From positions 62,001 through 126,000 of the forward strand of contig NZ_FOWC01000021.1 of the NCBI RefSeq assembly GCF_900115345.1: a stretch of DNA of 64,000 bases, given 5' to 3'. Below, piece after piece: positions 14,898-24,471 of the stretch. The DNA is from Amycolatopsis rubida (GTDB taxonomy: Bacteria; Actinomycetota; Actinomycetes; Mycobacteriales; Pseudonocardiaceae). The stretch's first letter is position 1, and each line of letters begins with the position of its first letter. The position numbers and the translations under genes were made by a program. The notes beneath the pieces are model-generated. The model was not told the origin of the DNA and made no database searches. It saw only the letters and a list, made by a program, of their open reading frames with translations.

Positions 14898-16049
14898 TCA
14901 GCCGACGGTGACGCTCGGCGCGCCCTCGCCGATCGACTCGCCGGATTCCTCGGCGATGCGCATGGCCTCTTCGATCAGGGTCTCCACGATCGCGTGCTCC
15001 GGCACGGTCTTGATGACCTCGCCCTTCACGAAGATCTGGCCCTTGCCGTTGCCGGACGCGACACCCAGATCGGCCTCGCGCGCCTCGCCCGGGCCGTTCA
15101 CTACGCAGCCCATCACCGCGACGCGCAGCGGGATCTCCATCCCCTCCAGCCCGGCGGTGACCTGGTCGGCCAGCGTGTACACGTCGACCTGCGCACGCCC
15201 GCACGACGGGCACGAGACGATCTCCAGCTTCCGGGGCCGCAGGTTCAGCGACTGCAGGATCTGGGTGCCGACCTTGACCTCCTCCACCGGCGGCGCGGAC
15301 AGCGACACCCGGACGGTGTCGCCGATGCCCTGGCGCAGCAACGCGCCGAACGCGACGGCGGACTTGATCGTGCCCTGGAACGCGGGCCCGGCCTCGGTGA
15401 CCCCGAGGTGCAGCGGATAGTCGCACTGCTCGGCCAGAATCTCGTACGCCCGCACCATCACCACCGGGTCGTTGTGCTTGACCGAGATCTTGATGTCGTG
15501 GAAGTCGTGCTCGGCGAACAGCGACGCCTCCCACATCGCCGACTCGGCGAGCGCCTCCGGAGTGGCCTTGCCGTACTTCTCCAGCAGCCGCTTGTCCAGC
15601 GACCCGGCGTTGACGCCGATCCGGATCGGCGTGCCGCGGTCCTTCGCGGCCTGCGCGATCTCCTTGACCTGGTCGTCGAACTTGCGGATGTTGCCCGGGT
15701 TCACCCGCACCGCGGCGCAGCCCGCCTCGATCGCGGCGAACACGTACTTGGGCTGGAAGTGGATGTCGGCGATCACCGGGATCTGCGACTTCTTCGCGAT
15801 CGCGGGCAGCGCCTCGGCGTCGTCGGCCGACGGGCACGCCACCCGCACGATGTCACAGCCCGCCGCCGTCAGCTCGGCGATCTGCTGCAGGGTGGCGTTG
15901 ACATCGGAAGTCAGCGTCGTGGTCATCGACTGCACCGAGATCGGGTGGTCGCTGCCGACTCCCACCGACCCCACCATCAGCTGGCGGGTCTTGCGACGCT
16001 CGGAGAGAACGGGCGGGGGCAGAGCGGGCATACCTAACGCGACGGTCAC
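14898..16049 (-). CDS. ispG: 4-hydroxy-3-methylbut-2-enyl diphosphate synthase
   Basis: [4Fe-4S] enzyme of the MEP isoprenoid pathway that converts MEcPP to HMBPP in the cytoplasm. 383 residues, the usual bacterial length. The N-terminal TIM barrel contains [15 protein letters not shown] and IPVIADIHF. The cluster ligands are the Cys of SCPSCGR and of [10 protein letters not shown]. Start is GTG 16049. It sits with rip1 and dxr in the conserved actinobacterial order dxr-rip1-ispG, all leftward. Confidence 0.97.
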   Translation of the reverse strand: MTVALGMPALPPPVLSERRKTRQLMVGSVGVGSDHPISVQSMTTTLTSDVNATLQQIAELTAAGCDIVRVACPSADDAEALPAIAKKSQIPVIADIHFQPKYVFAAIEAGCAAVRVNPGNIRKFDDQVKEIAQAAKDRGTPIRIGVNAGSLDKRLLEKYGKATPEALAESAMWEASLFAEHDFHDIKISVKHNDPVVMVRAYEILAEQCDYPLHLGVTEAGPAFQGTIKSAVAFGALLRQGIGDTVRVSLSAPPVEEVKVGTQILQSLNLRPRKLEIVSCPSCGRAQVDVYTLADQVTAGLEGMEIPLRVAVMGCVVNGPGEAREADLGVASGNGKGQIFVKGEVIKTVPEHAIVETLIEEAMRIAEESGESIGEGAPSVTVG

Positions 16050-16167
16050 GCTTCCAGCGTACCCACCCCACCCGGGCGCGTTTCAACGAAGTCAGCCGAC
16101 GCGGTGAGCAGCGTTACCCCCGGTCGGGCGGCCGGGGACGCCCGCGTGCCCCGGCCGGTACGCGCGG

Positions 16168-17370
16168 TTACTGCAGGCGGATCGGATTGACGATGTCGGC
16201 CGTGACCGTGAGCAGCGTGACGCCGCCGCCGATCACCACCAGGACCATCGTGATCGCGGACAGCTTCGTGTAGTCGACCGGGCCGCCCGCGGGTTTGCCG
16301 CGCAGGCCGCGCAGCCAGTCGCGGACGCGTTCGTACCAGACGATCGCGATGTGCCCGCCGTCCATCGGCAGCAGCGGCAGCAGGTTGAACACGCCGATGA
16401 AGAAGTTCAGGCTGGCCAGCAGCAGCAGGAAGACCTGCCACAGCCCGGCCTCGACCGCCTCGCCGCCGAGCCTGCTCGCGCCGACCACGCTGACCGGGGT
16501 GTCCGGGTCGCGCTCGCCGCCGAAGATCGAGTTGAAGACCGCCGGGATGCGCTTCGGGAAGGCCATCAGGCCGTCCCACGTGCGGGCGAACATGTCGCCG
16601 GTGAACGACGCCGCGCCGCCGAACGCGCCGCCCACGCTGTAGTGGATGGCCGTGGCGCGGGCGATGCCCACCGCGCCCACCGAATGGGTGCCGCCGTTCA
16701 CGGCGGGCCGAGTCACCTTCGGAATGTCGACGGTAAACGTCCGCTCGACCCCGTCGCGTTTCACCACCACCGGCACCGGACCGGAGAGCGACTGCACCTG
16801 GTTCACCATGTCGTCCCAGGTCGGAGTGGGTTTGCCCGCCACTGACAGCACCTGGTCCCCCGGGAGGATCCCGGCCTTCTTGGCTGGCGCCGGGTCGCCC
16901 GGCTTGCAGACCGGGTTGTTGGCCTGGTCGACCGTGGTGGCGTTCTGCACGCAATCGGAGACCTGGGCGGCGATCGGCTTCATGTCCACGTTCGGCAGGC
17001 CCATGGTCGCGGCCATGACGAACAGCACGATGAAGCCGAGCAGGAAGTGCGTGATGGAACCGGCCGACATCACGACGGTCCGCTTCCAGGCCTTGAACCG
17101 CCACATCGCGCGCGGGGCCTCTTCGGGGGTGACCTCGTCGAGCGCGGTCATGCCCGCGATGTCGCAGAAGCCGCCGAGCGGGATCGCCTTGAGGCCGTAC
17201 TCGGTCTCGCCGCGCCGGAAGGAGAACACCGTCGGCCCGAAGCCGACGAAGTACCGGCGGACCCGCATGCCGAACATCCGGGCGGTGACCATGTGGCCCG
17301 CTTCGTGCAACGCGACCGAAACACAGATCGCGAGCGCGAAGAGCACCACGCCGATCACATAGGCAAGCAC
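16168..17370 (-). CDS. rip1: Site-2 metalloprotease (RIP), RseP/Rip1 type
   Basis: 400-residue intramembrane protease that cleaves membrane-bound anti-sigma factors and similar substrates. TM1 holds HEAGH (His22, Glu23, His26), the zinc site. A PDZ domain lies at about 130-230 (GILPGDQVLSVAGK), and the final TM pair holds FNLLPLLPMDGGH, giving the third zinc ligand. It lies between dxr and ispG as in M. tuberculosis. Possible substrates cannot be read from this window. Confidence 0.94.
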   Translation of the reverse strand: MLAYVIGVVLFALAICVSVALHEAGHMVTARMFGMRVRRYFVGFGPTVFSFRRGETEYGLKAIPLGGFCDIAGMTALDEVTPEEAPRAMWRFKAWKRTVVMSAGSITHFLLGFIVLFVMAATMGLPNVDMKPIAAQVSDCVQNATTVDQANNPVCKPGDPAPAKKAGILPGDQVLSVAGKPTPTWDDMVNQVQSLSGPVPVVVKRDGVERTFTVDIPKVTRPAVNGGTHSVGAVGIARATAIHYSVGGAFGGAASFTGDMFARTWDGLMAFPKRIPAVFNSIFGGERDPDTPVSVVGASRLGGEAVEAGLWQVFLLLLASLNFFIGVFNLLPLLPMDGGHIAIVWYERVRDWLRGLRGKPAGGPVDYTKLSAITMVLVVIGGGVTLLTVTADIVNPIRLQ

Positions 17371-17543
17371 GGGCCCTGCACCTCACCCCTCAGCCGCGGC
17401 CCGCGATGCGGTGGCGGCAGGTTCGTTCGTCTTCCACGGCTCCAGGCGGTGAGACCACCCGAGAAAGTTCCGGGTTCAAGTATCCGCCGCCAGCGTGAAG
17501 CCAGTGTTGCATCGCCCGGCGCGGCCGCGCGCACCGGTCGCGC

Positions 17544-18740
17544 TCATCCCAGCAGCTCGGCGGCCCGCGTGCGAGCCCACTGCTCCGCGGCCAGCACGTC
17601 CGCGACGTCGCGGGGTTCGCGCCGCCATTCGCCCGCGTCGGACACCACCTGCGACACTGTGTCCACAATCGAGAGGAACTTGGCCTTGCCCGCCAGGAAC
17701 GCGGCCACCGATTCCTCGTTCGCCGCGTTGTACACCGCGGGAAGGCAACCGCCCGCGGCACCCGCTTCGCGAGCCAGCTCGACAGCCGGGAACGCCTCGT
17801 TGTCGACCGGTTCGAAGGTCCAGCTCGCCGCCGTGTCCCAGGAGCACGCGGCGGCCGCGCCGGGCACGCGGTGCGGCCAGTTCAGCGCCAGCGCGATCGG
17901 CAGCCGCATGTCCGGCGGGCTGGCCTGGGCGATCGTGGAGCCGTCGGTGAAGGTGACCATCGAGTGCACGATCGACTGCGGGTGCACCGTCACGTCGATC
18001 CGCGCCGGTTCGATGCCGAACAGCAGCGACGCCTCGATCAGCTCCAGGCCCTTGTTCACCAGGGTCGCCGAGTTGATGGTGATCAGCCGTCCCATCGACC
18101 ACGTCGGATGCGCCATCGCCTGCTCGACGGTGACCTCGCCGAGGTCCGCGCGCTTCCGGCCGCGGAACGGGCCGCCGGACGCGGTGAGCACGAGCCGCGC
18201 GACCTCGTTGTCCCCGCCGGAACGCAGCGCCTGCGCCATCGCCGAATGCTCGGAGTCGACCGGCACCAGCTGTCCCGGCTTGGCCGCGGCGAGCACCAGC
18301 GGTCCGCCGGCGATGAGGGATTCCTTGTTGGCCAGCGCGAGCGTCGCGCCGGTGGCCAGCGCGCGCAGCGTCGGGTCGAGGCCCTGCGAACCGGGCAGCC
18401 CGTTGAGCACGACGTCGACCGGCACCGAGTCGATCAGCTCGGCCACCGCGTCCGCACCGGCGAGGATGCGCGGGAGGCGGAACTCGCCCTTCGCGTACCC
18501 CCTGCGCTGCGCCTCGGCGTACAGGGCGAGCTGCACGTCTTCGACTGCCGTGGGCTTTGTCACGGCGATGGCCGCTACTTCGTGCGCGATCGCCTGCTCG
18601 GCGAGTGCCGCCGGATCGGAACCGCCGGCAGCGAGGCCGGCGACAGTGAACAAATGCGGGTTACGTGCGGCGACGTCGAGCGCCTGGGTCCCGATGGACC
18701 CGGTGGAGCCCAGCACGAGGACGCTTCGCGAAGTAGTCAT
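17544..18740 (-). CDS. dxr: 1-deoxy-D-xylulose-5-phosphate reductoisomerase
   Basis: Second enzyme of the MEP pathway: makes MEP from DXP with NADPH; target of fosmidomycin. 398 residues from ATG 18740; a TTG two codons earlier is possible. It has the NADPH site [25 protein letters not shown], the metal/substrate motif DSEHSA, and [11 protein letters not shown]. No clear Shine-Dalgarno precedes the start, so the message may be leaderless. First gene of the dxr-rip1-ispG run; 173 bp separates it from rip1. Confidence 0.96.
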   Translation of the reverse strand: MTTSRSVLVLGSTGSIGTQALDVAARNPHLFTVAGLAAGGSDPAALAEQAIAHEVAAIAVTKPTAVEDVQLALYAEAQRRGYAKGEFRLPRILAGADAVAELIDSVPVDVVLNGLPGSQGLDPTLRALATGATLALANKESLIAGGPLVLAAAKPGQLVPVDSEHSAMAQALRSGGDNEVARLVLTASGGPFRGRKRADLGEVTVEQAMAHPTWSMGRLITINSATLVNKGLELIEASLLFGIEPARIDVTVHPQSIVHSMVTFTDGSTIAQASPPDMRLPIALALNWPHRVPGAAAACSWDTAASWTFEPVDNEAFPAVELAREAGAAGGCLPAVYNAANEESVAAFLAGKAKFLSIVDTVSQVVSDAGEWRREPRDVADVLAAEQWARTRAAELLG

Positions 18741-18834
18741 CAGCAAGCATTATGGCCCGGGTCGTGTCCGCGCGGCGGCCAGCGGTGTGGGATCATGCGA
18801 AGGCACAACATCAGGGGAGTTTGAAGGAGTGGTC

Positions 18835-19089
18835 GTGGCAGGCAAGGCGGTCGAGAAGCGCCCCGAGGTCGACCCGCGCGACGAGCCGTCGGCGGAGTGG
18901 GGCTGGCACGGCTCGTTCCCGAAGGCCACCCGCATCGCCGGCTGGCTGTCCGCGGTCATCCTGCTGCTGATGATCAAGGGCAACCACGAGAACAACACCG
19001 AGAACGTGTGGCTCGTCGGGCTGGCCGCGTTCATCGTCCTGCTCCTGCTGCTCGACCTGCGCAAGAGCCGCACCGCCTGGCGCAAGTAA
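18835..19089 (+). CDS. DUF2631 small membrane protein
   Basis: 84 residues from GTG 18835, with GAAGGA 6 bp upstream; another GTG at 18829 is too close to it. A hydrophilic N-terminus (EVDPRDEPSAEWGWHGSFP) precedes two TM helices (about 35-50 and 58-76), and the end is basic. This matches the actinobacterial DUF2631 family, encoded near dxr in mycobacteria too. Function unknown. It is divergent from dxr. Confidence 0.85.
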   Translation: MAGKAVEKRPEVDPRDEPSAEWGWHGSFPKATRIAGWLSAVILLLMIKGNHENNTENVWLVGLAAFIVLLLLLDLRKSRTAWRK

Positions 19090-19131
19090 GCCCTGGCGCC
19101 GGCGACCCCTGATTCGCTAGTTTCCGGGCCC

Positions 19132-19806
19132 ATGAAGCCACGCTGGGCCGCGCTCGCGGCCGCCGTCATCGCCGGTCTTTCGCTGGGCACCGCGGCCCCG
19201 GCCAGCGCTGCCCCTCCGGTGCGGCCGCCGGTAGTGCAATGCACCTTCACGCCGACGCCGGAGAACCCGGCGGCGCGTCCCGTGCTGCGCCCGCTGCCGT
19301 TCGCGCTCACCCGCGGAACGATCGACGTCACCTTCCACTACAACTACGGCCCGGTCACCGTCCGTCTCAACAGCGGCGGAGCGGCCCCGTGCGCCGTCGC
19401 GAACATGGCGAGCCTGGTGCTGCAGCACTTCTACGACCGCTCGCGGTGCTGGCGGCTGTCGAACTCCGCGCGCCTCGGCGTCCTGCAGTGCGGCGACATC
19501 TACGAGGTCGAAAAGGGCGGCCCGGGATACAAATTCCCGGACGAGGTCACCGGCGAGGAGACCTACGAGCGCGGCACTGTCGCGATGGGCAACCAGGGTC
19601 CGGGAACCAACGGGTCGGAGTTCTTCATCGTGCACTCGTTCGCGCACATTCCGGCGAACTACTCGGTGCTCGGCAAGGTGGTGCGCGGCATGGAGGTCCT
19701 GGACCGGATGGTCGCCGACGGCATCGTCCCGACCGACCCGAACGGCCCGCTCGACGGCGCGCCCAAGCATCCGGTGAAGATCCGCTCGGTCAGCTTCGGC
19801 CGGTGA
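19132..19806 (+). CDS. Secreted cyclophilin-type peptidyl-prolyl isomerase
   Basis: 224 residues. A signal peptide covers about residues 1-27 (ending ASAAPP). The cyclophilin domain contains FYDRSRCWRL, GTVAMGNQGPGTNGSEFFI and the substrate-loop VLGKVVRGMEVLDRM. The active-site Arg equivalent and the Gln of the usual GSQFFI motif are modified here (GSEFFI). It would help fold exported proteins. Start is ATG 19132. It ends convergently with the TetR gene, overlapping by 17 bp. Confidence 0.88.
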   Translation: MKPRWAALAAAVIAGLSLGTAAPASAAPPVRPPVVQCTFTPTPENPAARPVLRPLPFALTRGTIDVTFHYNYGPVTVRLNSGGAAPCAVANMASLVLQHFYDRSRCWRLSNSARLGVLQCGDIYEVEKGGPGYKFPDEVTGEETYERGTVAMGNQGPGTNGSEFFIVHSFAHIPANYSVLGKVVRGMEVLDRMVADGIVPTDPNGPLDGAPKHPVKIRSVSFGR

Positions 19807-20395
19807 CGCCCGGCGCGTAAGCGCGGAGGAAAACGCCGACGCCGGACCGGACCAGCGCTTCCCAGTCCTCCCCCGGTTCGGCCGCGGCGGCGCTGCCCGC
19901 GGTGAGCTGCACGAGGTGCACCGCGGCCAGCGACGGGTCTTCCAGCTCCACGTGGCCTTCCGCGGCGAGCCTGCGGAGATGCCCGGCCAGCGCCAGCCGT
20001 ACCCGGGTCGGGCCGCGCTCCTTCCACGCGGCGACCGTCTCCGGGTCGATGTGCTCCAAGTCGGCCTGGATCTGGCGCACCAGCGCCCAGTGCGGTTCGG
20101 TCTCCGGATCGCGTTTCGCCCAGCGGAGGCCGAACTCGACGAGGTCGGCCTCCAGGTCGGCGATCCGGCCGAGCAGCTTGTCCGCGACCGCGATCTGCCG
20201 CTCGGCGACCCGGTCGGAGCTGTCCAGGATCACCGCGCGGAAGAGCCCGGCCTTGTCGTCGTAGTGGTTGTAGATCGTCCGCGACGACACGCCTGCCTCG
20301 GCCGCGAGCACGTCGATGCTGGCGCGCGAGTAGCCGTCCCGCGCGAACACCCGCAGGGCGCCGTCGAGCAGAGCACGTTGTTTGTCCGTCCGCAC
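19790..20395 (-). CDS. TetR-family repressor
   Basis: 201 residues from GTG 20395. The HTH (about 15-60) contains IDVLAAEAGVSSRTIYNHYDDK. The C-terminal ligand domain resembles those regulating DHA2 exporters. It is divergent from a flavin reductase pseudogene and an EmrB-type exporter. The 39-bp symmetrical element at 20413-20451 in the gap is its likely operator, so exporter expression should respond to its ligand. Confidence 0.87.
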   Translation of the reverse strand: MRTDKQRALLDGALRVFARDGYSRASIDVLAAEAGVSSRTIYNHYDDKAGLFRAVILDSSDRVAERQIAVADKLLGRIADLEADLVEFGLRWAKRDPETEPHWALVRQIQADLEHIDPETVAAWKERGPTRVRLALAGHLRRLAAEGHVELEDPSLAAVHLVQLTAGSAAAAEPGEDWEALVRSGVGVFLRAYAPGVTGRS

Positions 20396-20412
20396 CGGCC
20401 CAGTATGCCGAA

Positions 20413-20451
20413 GTACAACGGTCGTTGCAAAAACGACAACGACCGTTGTAC
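20413..20451. promoter_or_regulatory. Double TetR operator, CAACGNNCGTTG
   Basis: GTACAACGGTCGTTG (20413-20427) and its exact inverse at 20437-20451 flank a 9-base spacer. Each arm itself contains a perfect palindrome CAACG-NN-CGTTG (20416-20427 and 20437-20448), centres 21 bp apart, two helical turns. This suits two TetR dimers on one promoter face. Confidence 0.9.
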
Positions 20452-20460
20452 GTTTGCGGC

Positions 20461-20975
20461 ATGACTTCTCCGCTTCGCATCGCGGTCATCTCCGGAAGCA
20501 CCCGCCCCGGCCGCCGGGCGACGCAGGTCGCCGAATGGACCCGCCGTTCCTGGACGAGCCGATGCCCGCCGCGATCGGCGGCTACCGCAACGACCACACC
20601 CAGCGCTGGGCCCGGCTCGCCGACAGCTTCGTTTTCGTGACCCCCGAGTACAACCACTCCCTGCCCGCGGCGCTCAAGAACGCCATCGACTTCCTGTTTT
20701 CCGAATGGGCGGACAAAGCCGCCGGTTTCGTCAGCTACGGAACCAACGGCGGCACGCGCGCGGTGGAACACCTGCGGCTGACGCTCGCCGAGGTGAAGGT
20801 CGCCTGCGTGCGCTCTCCAGTCGCGTTGGGACTGTTCACCGACTTCGCCATTCCGGACCTGGCCGAGCCCGGCACCTTCACCCCCGCCGAGCACCACGAA
20901 GGCATCCTGACGCGGATGCTGGGCGAACTTGCCGATTGGTCGACCGCGCTGCGCACCCTCCGAGCTTCGTGTTGA
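20461..20975 (+). pseudogene. NADPH-dependent FMN reductase, broken by internal deletion and frameshift
   Basis: The first frame from ATG 20461 gives the family opening MTSPLRIAVISGSTRPGRR and ATQVAEW, then ends in nonsense. From about 20539 a second frame continues FLDEPMPAAIGGYRNDHTQR and FVFVTPEYNHSLPAALKNAI to a TGA at 20973. Intact relatives have roughly 20-25 more residues between these parts, so a deletion that is not a multiple of three is likely. An ATG at 20535 could still start a 146-residue truncated protein lacking the FMN phosphate loop. The regulator, operator and downstream exporter look intact. A sequencing error alone would not explain the missing residues. Confidence 0.8.
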
Positions 20976-22327
20976 CCGCTGTCGCCGCTCCCCTCGACCG
21001 CGCGACGTGGCGGATCTGCTGGATCATCGTGTTCGGCGCGTTCGCGAGCGGACTCGACGCGTCCGTGGTGACGATCGGCCTCGACTCGATCAGCAGCGAT
21101 CTGGGCGCGGATCTCTCGGTGACCCCATGGGTCGCGAGCGGCTACCTGCTCGCGCTGGCCCTGTCGCTCCCTTTGACCGGCTGGCTCGCCCGGCGCTTCG
21201 GCGCCGGCCGGGTGTGGCTCGTCGCGCTGGCCGCGTTCACCGTCGCATCCGGCTTGTGCGCGGTCGCGCCGGACGTCGTGCTGCTCATCGTTTTCCGGTT
21301 CCTGCAAGGTTTGGCGGGCGGAGTCCTGATCCCGGCCGGGCAAACGGTTCTGGGCCACCAGGTCGGCGCGGCGCGGCTGGGCCGGGTCATGGCGACGCTC
21401 GGGATCGCGGTGAGCGTCGCGCCCGCACTCGGCCCGCTCGCCGGAGGCTTGATCCTGCACGGGCTTTCGTGGCCGTGGCTGTTCCTGATCAACCTGCCGA
21501 TCGGGGCGGCCGGCCTGCTTCTCGGTCTCCGGTACGTGCCCCGCGGCTCTCGGGAGAGCACTGGCGGGATCGATTTCGCCGGCCTGGCCCTGGTCGCCGC
21601 CGGGCTGCCGTTGGTCCTGTACGTCGTCACGACGTGGGGCGAGACCGGACGGCTCGAATGGCCGATTCTGGTTCCTGGTCTCGTTGTGCTGGTTTGGTTC
21701 GTGCTGCGGTGCCGTCGGCATCCGCGTCCGCTGCTGGACTTTTCCCTGTACCGCAACCGGCTTTACCGGGCGGCGAGCCTGGCCGCCGCGTTCAACGGTG
21801 CGCTGATCTTCGGCAGCGGGATCGTCGTGACGCTGTACTTCCAGCTCGGCCGGCACCTGGATTTCGTCGGCACCGGGCTGAGTTTGCTCGGCTTCGCCGG
21901 TGCCACGGCCGCGATCGCACCGGTGACCGGGCGGGCGGTGGATCGGTACGGTGCCGCGCCGGTCGCGTTGGCGGGCGCGGTGCTGGCGGTGGTGAGCACA
22001 GTGCCGTTCGCGTTCCTGCCGGTGGACGCGCCTGGCCTGGTGGTGCAGGTTCTGCTGGCGGGGTATGGGGCTTCGGTCGCGTTGGTGAGCATGCCGATGG
22101 GGATCGCGGCGTACAAGACTGTTGAACCGTCCCGGCTTCCGGATGCTGCCGCGCAAGTGACGATCCTGCTGCGGGTGGGCGGATCGCTCGGGGGCGCGGT
22201 GTTCGCGGTGCTGATCGCCCGTCGGTTGCCGGATGTCGACGGGGCGTTCCGGGTGGGGTTCGCGGCGATCAGCGTGGGCGCGGTGGGGTCGCTGGGAACG
22301 GCATGGCTGGTGCGGAGGGCCTCGTGA
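20969..22327 (+). CDS. DHA2-type MFS exporter (EmrB/QacA-like)
   Basis: 452 residues from GTG 20969, overlapping the end of the flavin reductase pseudogene by 7 bp, so translation was probably coupled. About 14 hydrophobic segments. The DHA2 antiporter signatures are present: LDASVVTIGLDSISSDLGAD in TM1, TPWVASGYLLALA, and GLAGGVLIPAGQTVL. Probably a proton-driven drug exporter under the TetR repressor at 19790. Its TGA lies in palindrome R3. Confidence 0.87.
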   Translation: MLTAVAAPLDRATWRICWIIVFGAFASGLDASVVTIGLDSISSDLGADLSVTPWVASGYLLALALSLPLTGWLARRFGAGRVWLVALAAFTVASGLCAVAPDVVLLIVFRFLQGLAGGVLIPAGQTVLGHQVGAARLGRVMATLGIAVSVAPALGPLAGGLILHGLSWPWLFLINLPIGAAGLLLGLRYVPRGSRESTGGIDFAGLALVAAGLPLVLYVVTTWGETGRLEWPILVPGLVVLVWFVLRCRRHPRPLLDFSLYRNRLYRAASLAAAFNGALIFGSGIVVTLYFQLGRHLDFVGTGLSLLGFAGATAAIAPVTGRAVDRYGAAPVALAGAVLAVVSTVPFAFLPVDAPGLVVQVLLAGYGASVALVSMPMGIAAYKTVEPSRLPDAAAQVTILLRVGGSLGGAVFAVLIARRLPDVDGAFRVGFAAISVGAVGSLGTAWLVRRAS

Positions 22328-22365
22328 GCGGCGATCCCGGTTAGAACCGCGATCGCCACTCACGA
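22322..22365. repeat. Interspersed palindrome R3
   Basis: TCGTGAGCGGCGATCCCGGT (22322-22341), loop TAGA, right arm 22346-22365 with two mismatches in 20. It contains the exporter stop codon and precedes the DUF1737 gene. Same family as R1, R2 and R4; here the flanking genes point the same way. Confidence 0.8.
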
Positions 22366-22377
22366 CACCATGACCGC

Positions 22378-22593
22378 ATGAACACGCCCCCGGACGGTCT
22401 TCCCGCCTACCGAGTCCTCACCGGTCCCGACGACTCCGCCTTCTGCCGCCGGGTCAGCGAAGCCCTCGCGCTCGGCTATCGCCTGCACGAGGGCCCCGCC
22501 TTGACCTTCAACGGCGAGAACGTGATCGTCGCCCAAGCCGTGCTCTGGCCGGAACCCGCTACCGGTCGCTCCGGGGAGAAACCAGCTCGCTAG
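22378..22593 (+). CDS. DUF1737 small protein
   Basis: 71 residues from ATG 22378. The family pattern is visible: AYRVLTGPDDSAFCRRVSEAL, ALGYRLHEGPALTFNG, and a late AQAVLWP. Proteins of this kind are small, soluble and of unknown function. Its last 35 bp overlap the convergent MFS gene at 22559. Palindrome R3 just upstream suggests it has its own promoter, but only 12 bp remain between R3 and the ATG. Confidence 0.75.
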   Translation: MNTPPDGLPAYRVLTGPDDSAFCRRVSEALALGYRLHEGPALTFNGENVIVAQAVLWPEPATGRSGEKPAR

Positions 22594-24325
22594 GCCCGCC
22601 GCCGGATTCCCCGGCCACCGCGGCCAATTCCTCGCCCACCGACTCCGACGGCTTCTTCGTGTCCTTCGTCAGCAGCGACGCCACCGCGCCGATCAGGCAC
22701 ACCACGATCGCGAAGCCGAACGCCACCGCGAGGCCGTCCTGGAACGGGCCCGAGATCAGGTTCGGGAAGAAGCTGCGTCCGGTCAGGAAGCTCGCCTGGT
22801 CCGCGGGCAGACTGCCCAGCTGGCCGCCCAGCAGCTGCTGGATCGGGTTGTATCCGAGGAACGCCGCGAACAGCACCGCGACCGCGGGCAGGTGCGCGAC
22901 CTGATTCGCGGCGTCCGGGGCCACGCCGTGCGCGGTCAGGCCCTGCGACATCGCGATCGGCAGGTGGTCGGACAAGCCGGCGATGATCAGGCTGAAGAAG
23001 AAGCCGATCGACAGCACCATCGCCGCGTTCTGGAAGGTCGTCATCATGCCCGCGCCGGAGCCTCGCGCGTCGGCCGGAAGGCTGTTCATCACCTCGGCCC
23101 GGTTCGGCGAGGAGAACATGCCCATGCCGATGCCGTTGAGCAGCAGGATCCCGGCGAACGCCCAGTAGTCGAAGTTCACCGGCAGCAGCGTCAGCAGCAG
23201 GAAGGTGACCGCGGTGATGACCAGGCCGCCGGAGGCGAGCGCGCGGCTGCCGATGCGGTCGGACAGGATGCCGGACGTCGGCGCGGCCACCAGGAAGCCG
23301 ATGGTCAGCGGCAGCATGTAGATCCCGGCCCACAGCGGCGTCTGTTCGAAGGTGAAACCGTGCTGCGGCAACCAGATTCCCTGCAGCCAGATGATCAGCA
23401 CGAACTGCAGCCCGCCGCGGCCGAGCGACGCGGTCAGGTTCGCCAGGTTGCCCCAGCTGAACGAGCGGATCCGGAACAGCGACAGCCGGAACAGCGGGTT
23501 GGGCACCTTCGTCTCGATCACCACGAACGCGATCAGCACCGCGACCCCGCCGATCAGGCAGGACAGCACCATCGGGCTGCCCCAGCCGGTCTGCGAAGTG
23601 CCGTACGGCTGGATTCCGTAGGTGATCCCGACCAGCACCGCGATGAGGCCGACCGCGAAGGTGATGTTGCCCCACCAGTCCATTTTCGCGTGCTGGCGGA
23701 CGCCGGTGTCGTGCAGCTTGAGGTACGCCCACACCGTGCCGATGACGCCGAAGGGCACCGACACCAGGAAGATCAGGTTCCAGTTCACCGGCGCGAGCAC
23801 GCCGCCGACCACGAGGCCGAGGAACGAGCCCGCGATCGCCGCGACGCCGTTCATGCCGAGCGCGAGCCCGCGCTGGTTGGCCGGGAAGGCGTCGGTGAGG
23901 ATGGCCGACGAGTTCGCCATCAGGAACGCGCCGCCGACGCCCTGCACGATCCGCCAGCCGATCAGCCACAGCGCGGCCGCGTCGCCGCCGAACCAGGTGA
24001 TCGCCAGCATGATCGAGGAAACGGTGAACACGGCGAAGCCGAGGTTGTACATCCTGGCCCGGCCGTACATGTCGCCGAGCCTGCCGAACGCCACCACCAG
24101 CACCGCGGTGACCACGAGGAAGCCCATGATCATCCACAGCAGGTAGCTCGTGTTCGACGGCTCCAGCGGGTTGATGCCGATGCCCTTGAAGATGTCGGGC
24201 AGCGCGATCAGCACGATGGAGGAGTTGATCGTCGCGATCAGCATCCCGAGCGTCGTGTTGGACAGCGCGATCCACTTGTACCGCGGACCGAGTTCCGCGA
24301 TCGAATACGTCCTGCGCTCCGCCAC
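22559..24325 (-). CDS. DHA2-type MFS exporter, 14 TM
   Basis: 588 residues from GTG 24325. The N-terminus is YKWIALSNTTLGMLIATINS with IVLIALPDIF, then GRLGDMYGRARMYNLGFAVF (motif A) and GGAFLMANSSAILTDAFP (motif C region). It has a large extracytoplasmic loop near residues 470-530 and a long acidic cytoplasmic tail. This is the subgroup of actinobacterial exporters that includes many antibiotic and dye efflux pumps. Two overlapping palindromes lie 30-50 bp upstream (24354-24378), so repression by an unlinked regulator, or by the MarR gene at 26244, is possible. Confidence 0.87.
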   Translation of the reverse strand: MAERRTYSIAELGPRYKWIALSNTTLGMLIATINSSIVLIALPDIFKGIGINPLEPSNTSYLLWMIMGFLVVTAVLVVAFGRLGDMYGRARMYNLGFAVFTVSSIMLAITWFGGDAAALWLIGWRIVQGVGGAFLMANSSAILTDAFPANQRGLALGMNGVAAIAGSFLGLVVGGVLAPVNWNLIFLVSVPFGVIGTVWAYLKLHDTGVRQHAKMDWWGNITFAVGLIAVLVGITYGIQPYGTSQTGWGSPMVLSCLIGGVAVLIAFVVIETKVPNPLFRLSLFRIRSFSWGNLANLTASLGRGGLQFVLIIWLQGIWLPQHGFTFEQTPLWAGIYMLPLTIGFLVAAPTSGILSDRIGSRALASGGLVITAVTFLLLTLLPVNFDYWAFAGILLLNGIGMGMFSSPNRAEVMNSLPADARGSGAGMMTTFQNAAMVLSIGFFFSLIIAGLSDHLPIAMSQGLTAHGVAPDAANQVAHLPAVAVLFAAFLGYNPIQQLLGGQLGSLPADQASFLTGRSFFPNLISGPFQDGLAVAFGFAIVVCLIGAVASLLTKDTKKPSESVGEELAAVAGESGGGPSELVSPRSDR

Positions 24326-24353
24326 TGTCGAAAACCCCTCTCCCAGCCGTTCC

Positions 24354-24378
24354 CTTAGCTAGGCTAAGCAAGTTGCTT
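24354..24378. promoter_or_regulatory. Overlapping palindromes upstream of the MFS gene
   Basis: CTTAGC-TAG-GCTAAG (24354-24368) and AAGCAA-G-TTGCTT (24366-24378) are both perfect and share bases. They sit in the promoter region of the leftward exporter. The core partly resembles an IdeR/DtxR box, but the flanks do not match. Confidence 0.5.
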
Positions 24379-24471
24379 GCGGTAGGCAACCAACAAAAGA
24401 AAACGACTGGGAGACAAGGGTCACAAACGGATGACTATCCTTTGTGGACTGTTTACTTTCACTCGGTCGAG

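Noticed and set aside
17460-17500. GGGTTCAAG sequences at 17470 and 60960 as tRNA T-arms
   Set aside because: No cloverleaf could be built around either; no acceptor stem or anticodon arm.
24354-24378. IdeR/DtxR iron box upstream of the MFS exporter
   Set aside because: The central TAGGCTAA matches, but the outer half-sites do not; about 12 of 19 positions fit, too few.
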